Assembly (NCBI GenBank): GCA_020974905.1
Contig: CP087563.1
Location: 6,882,001 to 6,946,000, forward strand
From: Planctomycetes bacterium syqfu
Lineage (GTDB): Bacteria; Planctomycetota; Phycisphaerae; Phycisphaerales; Phycisphaeraceae
DNA length: 64,000 bases
Direction: 5' to 3'
Shown here one piece after another: positions 35,217-43,106 of the stretch. Made by a program: the position numbers and the translations under genes. Every line of letters starts with the position of its first letter. Positions within the stretch are counted from its first letter, which is position 1. The notes below the pieces were generated by a model. That model ran no database searches, was not told the origin of the DNA, and saw nothing but the letters and a program-made list of their open reading frames with translations.

Positions 35217-37439
35217 TTACGACACGTTGGCGGTCAGTGTCCATTGATCACCTGTGACGAATTTCAGCTTCAGGACTTTACCCGTGAGCACCTGCGTGTT
35301 GCCTTGCGGGTCGGTGAGATTCACATCGGTGTCCCACGGGTTTGCCAGCGACATTTGCGTGTCGCGTAGGGCGCTGAGTTTGATTTCCTGCACGACATAG
35401 TCCTGACGGCTGGCGGTAACGGTGACACCAAACTCGGTGGGCATCGGCTGGAAACTGCATGTTTTCCAGTGTCGCGGGACGCCGGGCATGATCTGCACGA
35501 CACCTCGGCGGGTATGCAGAAGCATTTCCTGAATCGCAGCGACCGCACCGAAGCCGGCATCAAGTTGCATGATCTCTTTGCGGTCACCTTTGCCGTGATA
35601 GGAACCGCCCATGATGCTGATGCCACAGGCTTCGATGTCGTGAAGCGTGCCATGTCCCTGGTTGGTGAAGATGCGTTCCCAGATTTCAAGCAACAACTCC
35701 GCAGCGATGCCGTTGTGTATGCGACTTTGGATCATGCTTGCCCAGGGCACACACCAGCCACTCCAATATCCCATGCCCCTGGCGACCCATTTATCCAGTG
35801 AGTTGCGGACGACGTTTTGGTATTGCTCATCATCGACATCAATGGTGTCGAAGGGCGCGATGCTGCCCAGATGCGAGTGGTGGCGGTGACTTTCTTGAAG
35901 GTCTTGGTTTTCCCAGAGCGCAATGGTTTGAAAATTGTGGTTCTGCACAGTCGTGATGCGGGGCAGGTTCTGCTGGATGTCCGCCCATGCCGGATCGTGT
36001 GCGAGATTCAGTTGGTCCGCTGCCTGCTGGAGGTCTTCAATGAGTCGGTGGATGGCAGCAAGTTGGAAGCTGGCATCGCGTCCCCATGCATTCATTTCTG
36101 CACCGTTGTACTCGGGACTCACGGAGACGGGCAGGTGATATAGCCCATCGGTTTTTTCGAGCATGGCTTGATAGACTTTGAACGTGCCGACCATGAAGGG
36201 ATAGACTTTTTCGCGGAGATAGTCCCAATCTGCGGTGTAGCGCACGTAGTCGAACATCATCATGGCCATCCACGCGCTGCAGGCATGGTCGATGCAACCG
36301 GTCCAGAATCCGCCCATGCAGACACAACGGTCATCCACCGCGTGGGGCATCATGATCCCGTCGTCAATCCCAACAAACAGACGGGCGTTTTCTCGGAGTG
36401 TGTCTTCCCACGAGAAGATCAGATCGAAGATCGGCCGCAGATGCGAGAGTCGGTTCCCACGGTAGGCAGGCCAATAGCACATCTGCACGTTGATGTTAAA
36501 GTGATAATCGCTGGACCATGGGGGCAAAGTATAGTCTTCAATCCACGGGCCCTGGAGTGTGCAGGCAATGCCATCGGGTTGCGAGCTGCATGCGAATTTG
36601 TACATGCCATAGTCATAGAGAAACTGCAATGTCTCGTTGGGCAAATCGAGTTGGGGGATGTCCTGCCAATAGCTTTGCCACCAGGCTTGGTTGGCTTCTT
36701 CGAGTGCAGGTAAACCCTGGGCGATGGCTTTGAGCAGACCTGCCTGAACTTGTTGACGCATTTGGTCGACGGTCTCGCCTCGGCAGTTCGTTAACCAGAG
36801 TGTCTTGCCGGTGAACTGGTATCCGACGGCGATGCCAGGATCGTTGGGGAAGGGCTGAATGAATCCGCCGAAGGTTGGATCGTCGATGTGGGTCGGTTCG
36901 TCGAAGCTGATGTCTTTGAGCTGATCACCGGTGGTGACGTAGGCCGGTTGGTTGAGGCATTGGCTGTACATCGTCGGATCATCAAAGATGATGGCAGCGA
37001 GTTGTTGCTCCATACTCAGCGTGATCGTGATGTTTTTCTCGACACCTTGATGCGTGCAGGTGATGGTTGCGATGCCGTTTGCCAGATCAAGTTTACCTGC
37101 GATGAGTTGGCAGTCATCTGAAAGTTGAATGTCCACGCGGCCGACGGGGATAACGCTGGGGCGGTGAGGCTGACCGGGTTGGTTTTCGGTGTCAGTGACA
37201 AACAGGGCGCGGAGAGAGGCTTCATCGTTGGCTTCCAGATGTTTGCGGATGTCAGCAAAATTCTGACAGGCTTTCCATGTCATCCCGCCACGATGATCCC
37301 AGAGGTCCGCCCGACCAATGGTGATTTTCAGCAGGTTGTCCTGGCCCCAGATCATCAGACCGGTGGTCGCGTTACCCAGGAGAAGACCGGTGTGCGTGCG
37401 GGGGAGCGGGAACTCCCAGTGAGCGGTGGAAAGTTGCAT
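35217..37439 (-). CDS. GH95-like glycoside hydrolase (alpha-fucosidase/galactosidase type)
   Basis: 740 residues, no signal peptide. Start ATG at 37437-37439 with AGGA upstream. GH95 landmarks: LLLGNATTGLMIWGQDNLLKITIGRADLWD at the N-terminus, SSDYHFNINVQMCYWPAYRGNRLSHLRPIFDLI (N-I-N, equivalent to the catalytic Asn pair of AfcA), HLPVSVSPEYNGAE (S-P-E, general acid), ESHRHHSHLGSIAPF, and MQLDAGFGAVAAIQEMLLHTRRGVVQIMPGVP (the Asp that activates the base; the usual N-F-G is G-F-G). The catalytic set looks complete. GH95 contains alpha-1,2-fucosidases and alpha-galactosidases; specificity is open. Divergent from the sialidase-like gene. Confidence 0.85.
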   Translation of the reverse strand: MQLSTAHWEFPLPRTHTGLLLGNATTGLMIWGQDNLLKITIGRADLWDHRGGMTWKACQNFADIRKHLEANDEASLRALFVTDTENQPGQPHRPSVIPVGRVDIQLSDDCQLIAGKLDLANGIATITCTHQGVEKNITITLSMEQQLAAIIFDDPTMYSQCLNQPAYVTTGDQLKDISFDEPTHIDDPTFGGFIQPFPNDPGIAVGYQFTGKTLWLTNCRGETVDQMRQQVQAGLLKAIAQGLPALEEANQAWWQSYWQDIPQLDLPNETLQFLYDYGMYKFACSSQPDGIACTLQGPWIEDYTLPPWSSDYHFNINVQMCYWPAYRGNRLSHLRPIFDLIFSWEDTLRENARLFVGIDDGIMMPHAVDDRCVCMGGFWTGCIDHACSAWMAMMMFDYVRYTADWDYLREKVYPFMVGTFKVYQAMLEKTDGLYHLPVSVSPEYNGAEMNAWGRDASFQLAAIHRLIEDLQQAADQLNLAHDPAWADIQQNLPRITTVQNHNFQTIALWENQDLQESHRHHSHLGSIAPFDTIDVDDEQYQNVVRNSLDKWVARGMGYWSGWCVPWASMIQSRIHNGIAAELLLEIWERIFTNQGHGTLHDIEACGISIMGGSYHGKGDRKEIMQLDAGFGAVAAIQEMLLHTRRGVVQIMPGVPRHWKTCSFQPMPTEFGVTVTASRQDYVVQEIKLSALRDTQMSLANPWDTDVNLTDPQGNTQVLTGKVLKLKFVTGDQWTLTANVS

Positions 37440-37563
37440 ATGCGTTGTCCTAAAGGGAAGCTGGTTTAAGTGCAGGATCGCGTGACTGAAGCATCCTAGC
37501 AGAGACGGGCAAGGTGACTATCCATGAAAGACGTCAGGATGTTCAATATTCCGCGATCGAAGA

Positions 37564-37597
37564 TTGACTTTTATGAAAATGCCAATATTGTATACAA
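37564..37597 (+). promoter_or_regulatory. Promoter with TTGTATACAA palindrome
   Basis: TTGACT (37564-37569), 16 nt, TATTGT (37586-37591) overlapping the perfect 10-bp palindrome TTGTATACAA (37588-37597), 36 bp before the sialidase-like start and inside the divergent gap to the GH95 gene. The 9-mer ATTGTATAC also lies on the -10 region of the lone pseudopilin promoter (12187-12195). It resembles GntR-family operators of the GTATAC type. Confidence 0.45.
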
Positions 37598-37632
37598 AAT
37601 AAATCATTCATAACACGAGACAGGTTGGCAAG

Positions 37633-38706
37633 ATGATCGAGAAATTCATAGTCAGTCGGGATGACAGCATTTACCAGGCTTGGCCCGACGTGGCGTTGCT
37701 GGAGTCGGGGAAGATGGTCTGTGTGTTCAGCACGTGTACGCATCACTTCAATCGCGCGTTTACGCAGATCGTCTGTGTGGAGTCGGATGATCGTGGCAGG
37801 ACGTGGTCTGAAAAAAGAATGATCAGCGAGCCACTGACCAAGCGTGAGTCCAGTGAACCGCATTGGAATTGTGCCCGCATCACTGCGCTGAATGACGGGC
37901 GACTGGTCGTGGTCTGTGATCGCATTCGAGGCGGTCATGAAGGCGCGGACGGTGAGCAGAGTAACTGGCTATGGTTCAGTGATGACGAAGGTCAGACATG
38001 GAGCGAACCCGTTGCGACACCGGTGGAAGGGATCGTTCCCGATCAACTGATCGAACTCAAACTCAAGCCGCAGGCAGGGCGTTGGATGCTTGCTGCACAC
38101 AAGGCGGCGTTGCAGGACGATGGCAGTCGACTCTGGAAAGAGCGTGCCTGGTACAGTGACGATCAAGGCCAATCATGGGAAGGACCGTTTGTTGTTGCAG
38201 CACAGAAAGACCTGATGCTCTGTGAAGGCAGCATTGTCGAAATGACCACCGGCGAGTTGGTCTGCCTCATGCGGGAAAATTCTGCACGCGGGTTGGATGT
38301 CTACCGCGCGATCAGTCGCGATGGCGGTAAGACATGGGGCGATCTGGCAACACTGCCGTTATCCGGTTGTCATCGACCGGTTGCTGGTGTTCTCAAGAGT
38401 GGGCATATCCTGGTGACCTACCGTTATCTGCAAGGTGGGGCAGGCATGATCGGGTGGGGGGCTCAGAACATGTTTGCTGCCATCATGGATCGCGCGTCCT
38501 GCCTGGCACCAGATCGGCAGCAGGCCAAGTGTCGGATCATGCCCCTGGACTTTGATCGCAGTGAACATGCAGACCTGGGCTACACCGGCCACGTTCAATT
38601 TCCCGATGGCGAAATCTATGTCGTCAACTACATCAACGACGACGCCCCCAAGGGCCACATCCGTGGTTATAGCTTCCGGGAATCGGATGTGATTCTGCCG
38701 GGGTGA
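37633..38706 (+). CDS. BNR-repeat / sialidase-like protein
   Basis: 357 residues, no signal peptide. Four Asp-box repeats (SxDxGxTW): ESDDRGRTW, FSDDEGQTW, YSDDQGQSW, ISRDGGKTW, evenly spaced as blades of a six-bladed propeller. The opening SIYQAWPDVALLESGKMVCVFST occupies the place of the sialidase R-I-P motif, which I do not see; ENSARGLDVYRAISRD and TYRYLQ follow. It could be an exo-sialidase-like or another propeller hydrolase. Divergent from GH95 across a palindrome-bearing promoter. Confidence 0.78.
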   Translation: MIEKFIVSRDDSIYQAWPDVALLESGKMVCVFSTCTHHFNRAFTQIVCVESDDRGRTWSEKRMISEPLTKRESSEPHWNCARITALNDGRLVVVCDRIRGGHEGADGEQSNWLWFSDDEGQTWSEPVATPVEGIVPDQLIELKLKPQAGRWMLAAHKAALQDDGSRLWKERAWYSDDQGQSWEGPFVVAAQKDLMLCEGSIVEMTTGELVCLMRENSARGLDVYRAISRDGGKTWGDLATLPLSGCHRPVAGVLKSGHILVTYRYLQGGAGMIGWGAQNMFAAIMDRASCLAPDRQQAKCRIMPLDFDRSEHADLGYTGHVQFPDGEIYVVNYINDDAPKGHIRGYSFRESDVILPG

Positions 38707-38729
38707 GGGTTGGCATTGATATTTGAAAA

Positions 38730-40370
38730 TTAACGGATGCGTATGGCCCTTTCATACGACCAGTTGCATTTTTGACCGTCTTTTTGAATGACACGTACTG
38801 AATACTTGTACCGTCCTTTTTCTAGTGTGTTGGAACTTATCATATGCTCCATGACATCTGCATTAAGGATATCCTGTCCGACAATGATCGTTCCATTGCA
38901 TGAAATCTCAAAGCCTGCTAGCTCATCGGTAGCGACACCATTGGGGAGTAATCGCCAATAAAGCTTGTATGTTTTGCTGCCATCGTCATTCTTTGTTGTC
39001 TTGATTGAGAAGTACGGAGCAGTGAAGTGAATGCCCGGTTGTAGAACAGAGATGTAAGCACTACGTCCTTGTCGGTCATACTGATCGACACCCATGACAT
39101 GGACAACATGTTCTTGTTCAGGATCAAGTTTGAATATGTGTTGGGTTTCTTGTGTCGCGATGAGTTCTGATTTAATCGAGCCGTATCCATTTGTTTTAGG
39201 GCTGGTCGATTGAATCAGATAGTTCATAGCATCTTTGGTTTGCTCCCATTTGATCAGCACATGTTCTGGTTTATCTTCGAGCCATTGATAACTGAGGTTG
39301 TTGGGTTGCCTTGGGGGGCTTCCAGGTGGCGTGTCTCTGACATTGACTTGACCACCGCCAATACTTTCAAGCGAAATAAAGCCATATTTCGTGACAGCTT
39401 TGACATGGTATTGATGAAGTGAATTCAAGGGTACGTTTTTAAATACCCACTGTGTTTGAGTAGCAGGGCACTGTGTTTCATCAATTAGTCGTTTGTTACG
39501 ATCAAAAATCTGAAAGCCTTTGAGCCTGTCGATCTCAGGATGCTCCCATGTCAGTGTGACAATGCCAGGTTGGGTGTAATCGTGAACAGCTTTGAGATTT
39601 TGTACACGCTCCACATATGAGCCGGGGATGAAGACCTTGACTTTTTCGGTGGGTTTGGCATCGCGGACACTCCAGGTAAGTTGCTCTTTGGGGCGGGCGG
39701 TGATCCAGCAATACCATGTGTCATCGAAGGCTGAGTGAATCTTATGCTTTTCACTGGTGATATCACGGCCGACTTTTTTATGCGTTCGGGTATTTTTGCC
39801 ATTGTCCTCCGCAATGCTCAGCCAATATGAATCAGTGTATTGATCGTCGTCTTTGGCTTTGTCCCATGACCATTGCAGATAGCGGTTTTCACCTTCCGTG
39901 ATGAGTTGTACTTTCAGACCTGTAGGGGTTGGTGTAAAGGGTTTTATTTTTGGCTTGGGTATCTTGGTGATAAACGGATAAGAAAGTAGAACCTTGCCAT
40001 GGTTATCTTGAATTTGAATTTTGTACTCAATGCGCAGATCGACAACGATCTCACGTTTGTGAAAAAAATTGCACCAGTGATTGTCTTTATCACCGAGTTG
40101 GATTTCATCGGCCAACTTGTACTCAGTCATATCTGGATATTTGTAAAGCAGCACTGCTTTGGTCGCGATAGGGCGATCTTTTTCCGGAAGTTTGGATTTT
40201 CTGGCCCACCAGTTAACCCCGATACCATCGTCTTTAAAGTACATGGTGAGTTGGTCGGATTTCAGAACGATCTGAGCTTGAGTCGGTGATGATGTCATGG
40301 CGTACATCAATGTCATCACGGGAAGAATGAATACAAAGTGATAACACAGTCTTGGCTGATTGGACATCAT
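38730..40370 (-). CDS. Secreted fibronectin type III-like repeat protein
   Basis: 546 residues from the ATG at 40368-40370, with GGAGGG 4 nt upstream. Signal peptide HFVFILPVMTLMYAMTSSPTQAQ. The rest appears to be several Ig/FN3-like domains, visible as W-x-x-x(3)-D and Y-x-V-x-A patterns: YLQWSWDKAKDDDQYTDSYW, VTLTWEHPEIDRLKGFQIFD, HQYHVKAVTKYGF, VLIKWEQTKDAMNYLIQS, YKLYWRLLPNGVATDELAGFEI. No enzyme motif. By eye its composition is clearly lower in GC (about 42-47% in sampled lines) than the neighbours (about 53%), so it may have been acquired. Function unknown; probably a surface or matrix protein. Confidence 0.75.
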   Translation of the reverse strand: MMSNQPRLCYHFVFILPVMTLMYAMTSSPTQAQIVLKSDQLTMYFKDDGIGVNWWARKSKLPEKDRPIATKAVLLYKYPDMTEYKLADEIQLGDKDNHWCNFFHKREIVVDLRIEYKIQIQDNHGKVLLSYPFITKIPKPKIKPFTPTPTGLKVQLITEGENRYLQWSWDKAKDDDQYTDSYWLSIAEDNGKNTRTHKKVGRDITSEKHKIHSAFDDTWYCWITARPKEQLTWSVRDAKPTEKVKVFIPGSYVERVQNLKAVHDYTQPGIVTLTWEHPEIDRLKGFQIFDRNKRLIDETQCPATQTQWVFKNVPLNSLHQYHVKAVTKYGFISLESIGGGQVNVRDTPPGSPPRQPNNLSYQWLEDKPEHVLIKWEQTKDAMNYLIQSTSPKTNGYGSIKSELIATQETQHIFKLDPEQEHVVHVMGVDQYDRQGRSAYISVLQPGIHFTAPYFSIKTTKNDDGSKTYKLYWRLLPNGVATDELAGFEISCNGTIIVGQDILNADVMEHMISSNTLEKGRYKYSVRVIQKDGQKCNWSYERAIRIR

Positions 40371-40528
40371 TGATCCCTCCAGAGTATCAAACGATAGAAT
40401 GATCTGTTTGAGTACTGATCTTACTCGGTCTTCCAACTCGTATCCATGCGATGATCATGAAGAAAACATGGTGACATTTATGTCCTAGTTCGCAAGATAT
40501 GAAAATTAGGTAGTTTACACTAAATTTG

Positions 40529-40577
40529 GGTTAGACTGCCTAACCGACTTGCATCGCCAATTACTTCCTGTTATATT
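40529..40577 (+). promoter_or_regulatory. marR-type gene promoter with dyad
   Basis: TTGCAT (40549-40554), 17-nt spacer, TATATT (40572-40577). Directly upstream is the dyad GGTTAG-ACTGC-CTAACC (40529-40545), and further up ATTAG...CTAAT-type half sites (40506-40526). Such dyads are normal MarR targets; autoregulation is inferred. Confidence 0.5.
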
Positions 40578-40623
40578 CTTTCGTGTTGAAACAATTTCAT
40601 CACAAAGAAAAAAGGAGAGCGTT

Positions 40624-41196
40624 GTGACTTTGGCTCCAACGCCCCCCGACATCTCAATTGACAGTCTGTCGTTATCCGAGGAAACTCCACGGATGACGGA
40701 CGATTTTTTTGCCAAGTATGGTTTTCGGATTTTGCGTGCGATGCGCAAGATGATCCGGGCTGTCGACATTCACTCCCGCAAACTCAACACCGAATTCAAG
40801 ATCACGGCACCGCAGATGATCTGCCTGTATTCACTGATGCAGGATGGGCCGATGACCTTGTCGGCTTTGGCTGAGTCGGTGAGCCTGAGTGCTTCGACCA
40901 CCAACGGGATTGTGGATCGACTTGAGAAGAAAAGTTTACTTGTCCGTCAGCGCGATCATGTGGACCGCCGCAAGGTATACCTGCATATCACTGACACGGG
41001 CAGAGAACTCACGACCCAGGCGCCGGCACTGCTTCAGGATCAGTTGTCCGACGCCTTACAGCACCTGCCGGAGTTAGAGCAGGCTGCCATTGCCTTGTCA
41101 CTGGAACGGGTGGTGGAGTTGATGGGTGCAGGTCACCTGGATGCCTCGCCACATCTGGTCCCCAATGATTCGATTGAACCCCAAAAGGAGGCCTAG
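40624..41196 (+). CDS. MarR-family transcriptional regulator
   Basis: 190 residues from a GTG at 40624; AAAGGAG 6 nt upstream decides the start. Winged helix of the MarR type at about 60-130: ITAPQMICLYSLMQDGPMTLSALAESVSLSASTTNGIVDRLEKKSLLVRQRDHVDRRKVYLHITDTGREL (shown in part by the D-x-R-D/R-R wing motif HVDRRKVY). It lies 239 nt before ablA on the same strand, with a 15-bp dyad in between, and is the likely controller of the osmolyte operon. Confidence 0.92.
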   Translation: MTLAPTPPDISIDSLSLSEETPRMTDDFFAKYGFRILRAMRKMIRAVDIHSRKLNTEFKITAPQMICLYSLMQDGPMTLSALAESVSLSASTTNGIVDRLEKKSLLVRQRDHVDRRKVYLHITDTGRELTTQAPALLQDQLSDALQHLPELEQAAIALSLERVVELMGAGHLDASPHLVPNDSIEPQKEA

Positions 41197-41326
41197 CTTT
41201 TCAGACAACGGGTACATGTTCATCAAGAGAGCATCTTGATTGACATATGACTGACTAGCGACGCACTTTTATCTCAAAACCCCCTTAATTCGATTTGATA
41301 CACGTTGTATTGCAGCGCCAGAACGT

Positions 41327-41341
41327 TGCAGACTGTCTGCA
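41327..41341. promoter_or_regulatory. 15-bp dyad upstream of ablA
   Basis: TGCAGAC-T-GTCTGCA, perfect 7-bp arms, 95 nt before the ablA start. A candidate operator for the neighbouring MarR protein or an osmotic regulator. Confidence 0.4.
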
Positions 41342-41435
41342 CCGACTTGATTTTCAGGTCGAATGTGAATGACGGTTTTCCATCGAAATTTTTTTCTGAC
41401 CCCGTGTTGCCAACCTTTAAAGAGAGGAACCGGCC

Positions 41436-42902
41436 ATGCCAGACATTGAATCCAACTTTTTAGACACCACCACTGTTTCTGATGTGCTTGATAATGTGCA
41501 GGATAACGACCTGCTCCAGTCACTTGCCGATGTGACCGTCCCAAGAGCACTCAAGGAAGAAACCCCGCCGGAAGATTTAGCTCATCGTCAATTTGAAGAC
41601 GCAGAGTTCTGGCGTCGTTTTGCGCCCTATGCCGACGTGTCACGCGAAGAGTTTCTGGACTACCGTTTCCAGAACAAAAAGAGCGTGCAGAATGTGGATC
41701 AATTGGCTGATCTGCTTGACGGTGTTGCTGATCCCAAGTTCATCCAGGACGTGAAGACTGGTCTGGATCAGGCGCCGATGAACATGCGCATTTCGCCTTA
41801 CCTGCTGTCTCTGATTGACTGGGACGAGCCGTACCGCGATCCGATCCGCATTCAGTTTATCCCGGTTGCTTCCAGTCGCATGCCGGATCATCCCAAACTC
41901 GAGCTTGACTCGTTGCACGAACAGGATGACTCCCCGACACCGGGTTTGGTGCATCGTTACCCGGACAAGGCTTTGTTCCTGCCGCTGGATGTTTGCCCTG
42001 TGTACTGTCGTTTCTGCACGCGGTCTTATGCCATCGGTGGCGACACCGACATGGTTGACAAGGTGAGTTACTCACCCAAGAGTGATCGCTGGCGCAGCGC
42101 CTTTGCATACATCGCATCGCGTCCTGAACTCGAAGACATCGTCATCAGTGGCGGTGACATGTTCATGATGCCTGCCAACAAGCTTGAAGAGTTAGGCATG
42201 ACGTTGCTTGCCATCCCGCACATCCGCCGCATCCGTTTTGCCTCCAAGGGTCCAGCCGTGATGCCGATGAAGATTCTTTCGGATCAGAAGTGGTTTGATG
42301 CGCTTTGTCGTGTCGTGGACAAGGGCCGTGAGATGGCCAAGGAAGTCTGTCTGCACACGCACTTCAACTCCACCAACGAGATCACCGACATCAGCCGCAA
42401 GGCCATGGACAAGCTCTTTAGACGCGGTGTCCAGGTGCGTAACCAGGCGGTGCTCATGCGTCGTGTCAATGACTCGTCGACCGAGATGACCAACCTGGTC
42501 AAGCAGCTGTCTTACATGAATGTCCAGCCGTACTATGTCTATCAGCATGACATGGTCCAGGGCGTTGAAGACCTGCGGACCACCGTGCGTCATACCATCG
42601 AACTTGAACGCCATGTGCGTGGTTCGACAGCTGGTTTCAACACGCCGATCTTCGTCAATGACGTACCCGGCGGTGGTGGCAAGCGTGACGTACACAGCTT
42701 TGATCACTATGACCCGATCACCGGCATCAGTGTCTATCGCAGCCCCGCGGTCAGCGACAAGGTGTATCTGTACTTTGATCCCCTGCACTTGCTGCCCGAA
42801 GAAGGCCAGGACCGTTGGAGCCGCGAATACGAGCATGAAGCGATGATCCGTGAAGCACTGTGTGCTGCCGATGCGCTGAAGCTGCAACGTGCTGTGGGGT
42901 AA
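41436..42902 (+). CDS. ablA: L-lysine 2,3-aminomutase (radical SAM, PLP)
   Basis: 488 residues; SD AGAGAGGAA. The radical SAM cluster motif CPVYCRFCTR has Cys187, Cys191 and Cys194 (C-x3-C-x2-C). Other family landmarks: ISPYLLSLIDWDEPYRDPIRIQFIP, IVISGGDMFMM, RIRFASKGP, VCLHTHFNS, VRNQAVLMRRVND, PYYVYQHDMVQGVEDLRTTV and DVPGGGGKRDVHSF (PLP-Lys region). It turns lysine into beta-lysine. The identification as AblA rather than a general KamA rests on the downstream beta-lysine acetyltransferase and the ABC importer. It is longer than clostridial KamA (416) because of an N-terminal extension. Confidence 0.92.
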   Translation: MPDIESNFLDTTTVSDVLDNVQDNDLLQSLADVTVPRALKEETPPEDLAHRQFEDAEFWRRFAPYADVSREEFLDYRFQNKKSVQNVDQLADLLDGVADPKFIQDVKTGLDQAPMNMRISPYLLSLIDWDEPYRDPIRIQFIPVASSRMPDHPKLELDSLHEQDDSPTPGLVHRYPDKALFLPLDVCPVYCRFCTRSYAIGGDTDMVDKVSYSPKSDRWRSAFAYIASRPELEDIVISGGDMFMMPANKLEELGMTLLAIPHIRRIRFASKGPAVMPMKILSDQKWFDALCRVVDKGREMAKEVCLHTHFNSTNEITDISRKAMDKLFRRGVQVRNQAVLMRRVNDSSTEMTNLVKQLSYMNVQPYYVYQHDMVQGVEDLRTTVRHTIELERHVRGSTAGFNTPIFVNDVPGGGGKRDVHSFDHYDPITGISVYRSPAVSDKVYLYFDPLHLLPEEGQDRWSREYEHEAMIREALCAADALKLQRAVG

Positions 42903-42929
42903 CTTCCCGTTATCGGAGGATCTTATTTG

Positions 42930-43071
42930 AACCGCCAAGACGCCAAGGACGCCAAGTTTAGAAAGAGCAAATCGCTTTTTGATATGGCGTTTGGAAAACT
43001 GTTTGGCTGTTCATTGATTCAATAGCATTGTAACTCTCTCCGACCTTGGCGTCCTTGGCGTCTTGGCGGTT
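42930..43071. repeat. 27-bp perfect inverted repeats inside the abl operon
   Basis: AACCGCCAAGACGCCAAGGA followed by CGCCAAG (42930-42956) and its exact inverse (43045-43071), 88 nt apart. Each arm is itself three GCCAAG(A/G)AC-like units. In RNA it would form a long stem between ablA and the transporter. The same motif type is, to my knowledge, common in intergenic DNA of diverse bacteria. Confidence 0.88.
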
Positions 43072-43106
43072 AAAAAGTATGTCCCGCCAGGTCGTGAACC
43101 AGGACT

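Noticed and set aside
37633-38706. Firm call as exo-sialidase
   Set aside because: Asp boxes are clear but the R-I-P motif and the arginine triad could not be placed.
41197-41435. Lysine riboswitch before ablA
   Set aside because: No L-box core or multi-helix layout recognisable; only a 15-bp dyad suited to a protein.
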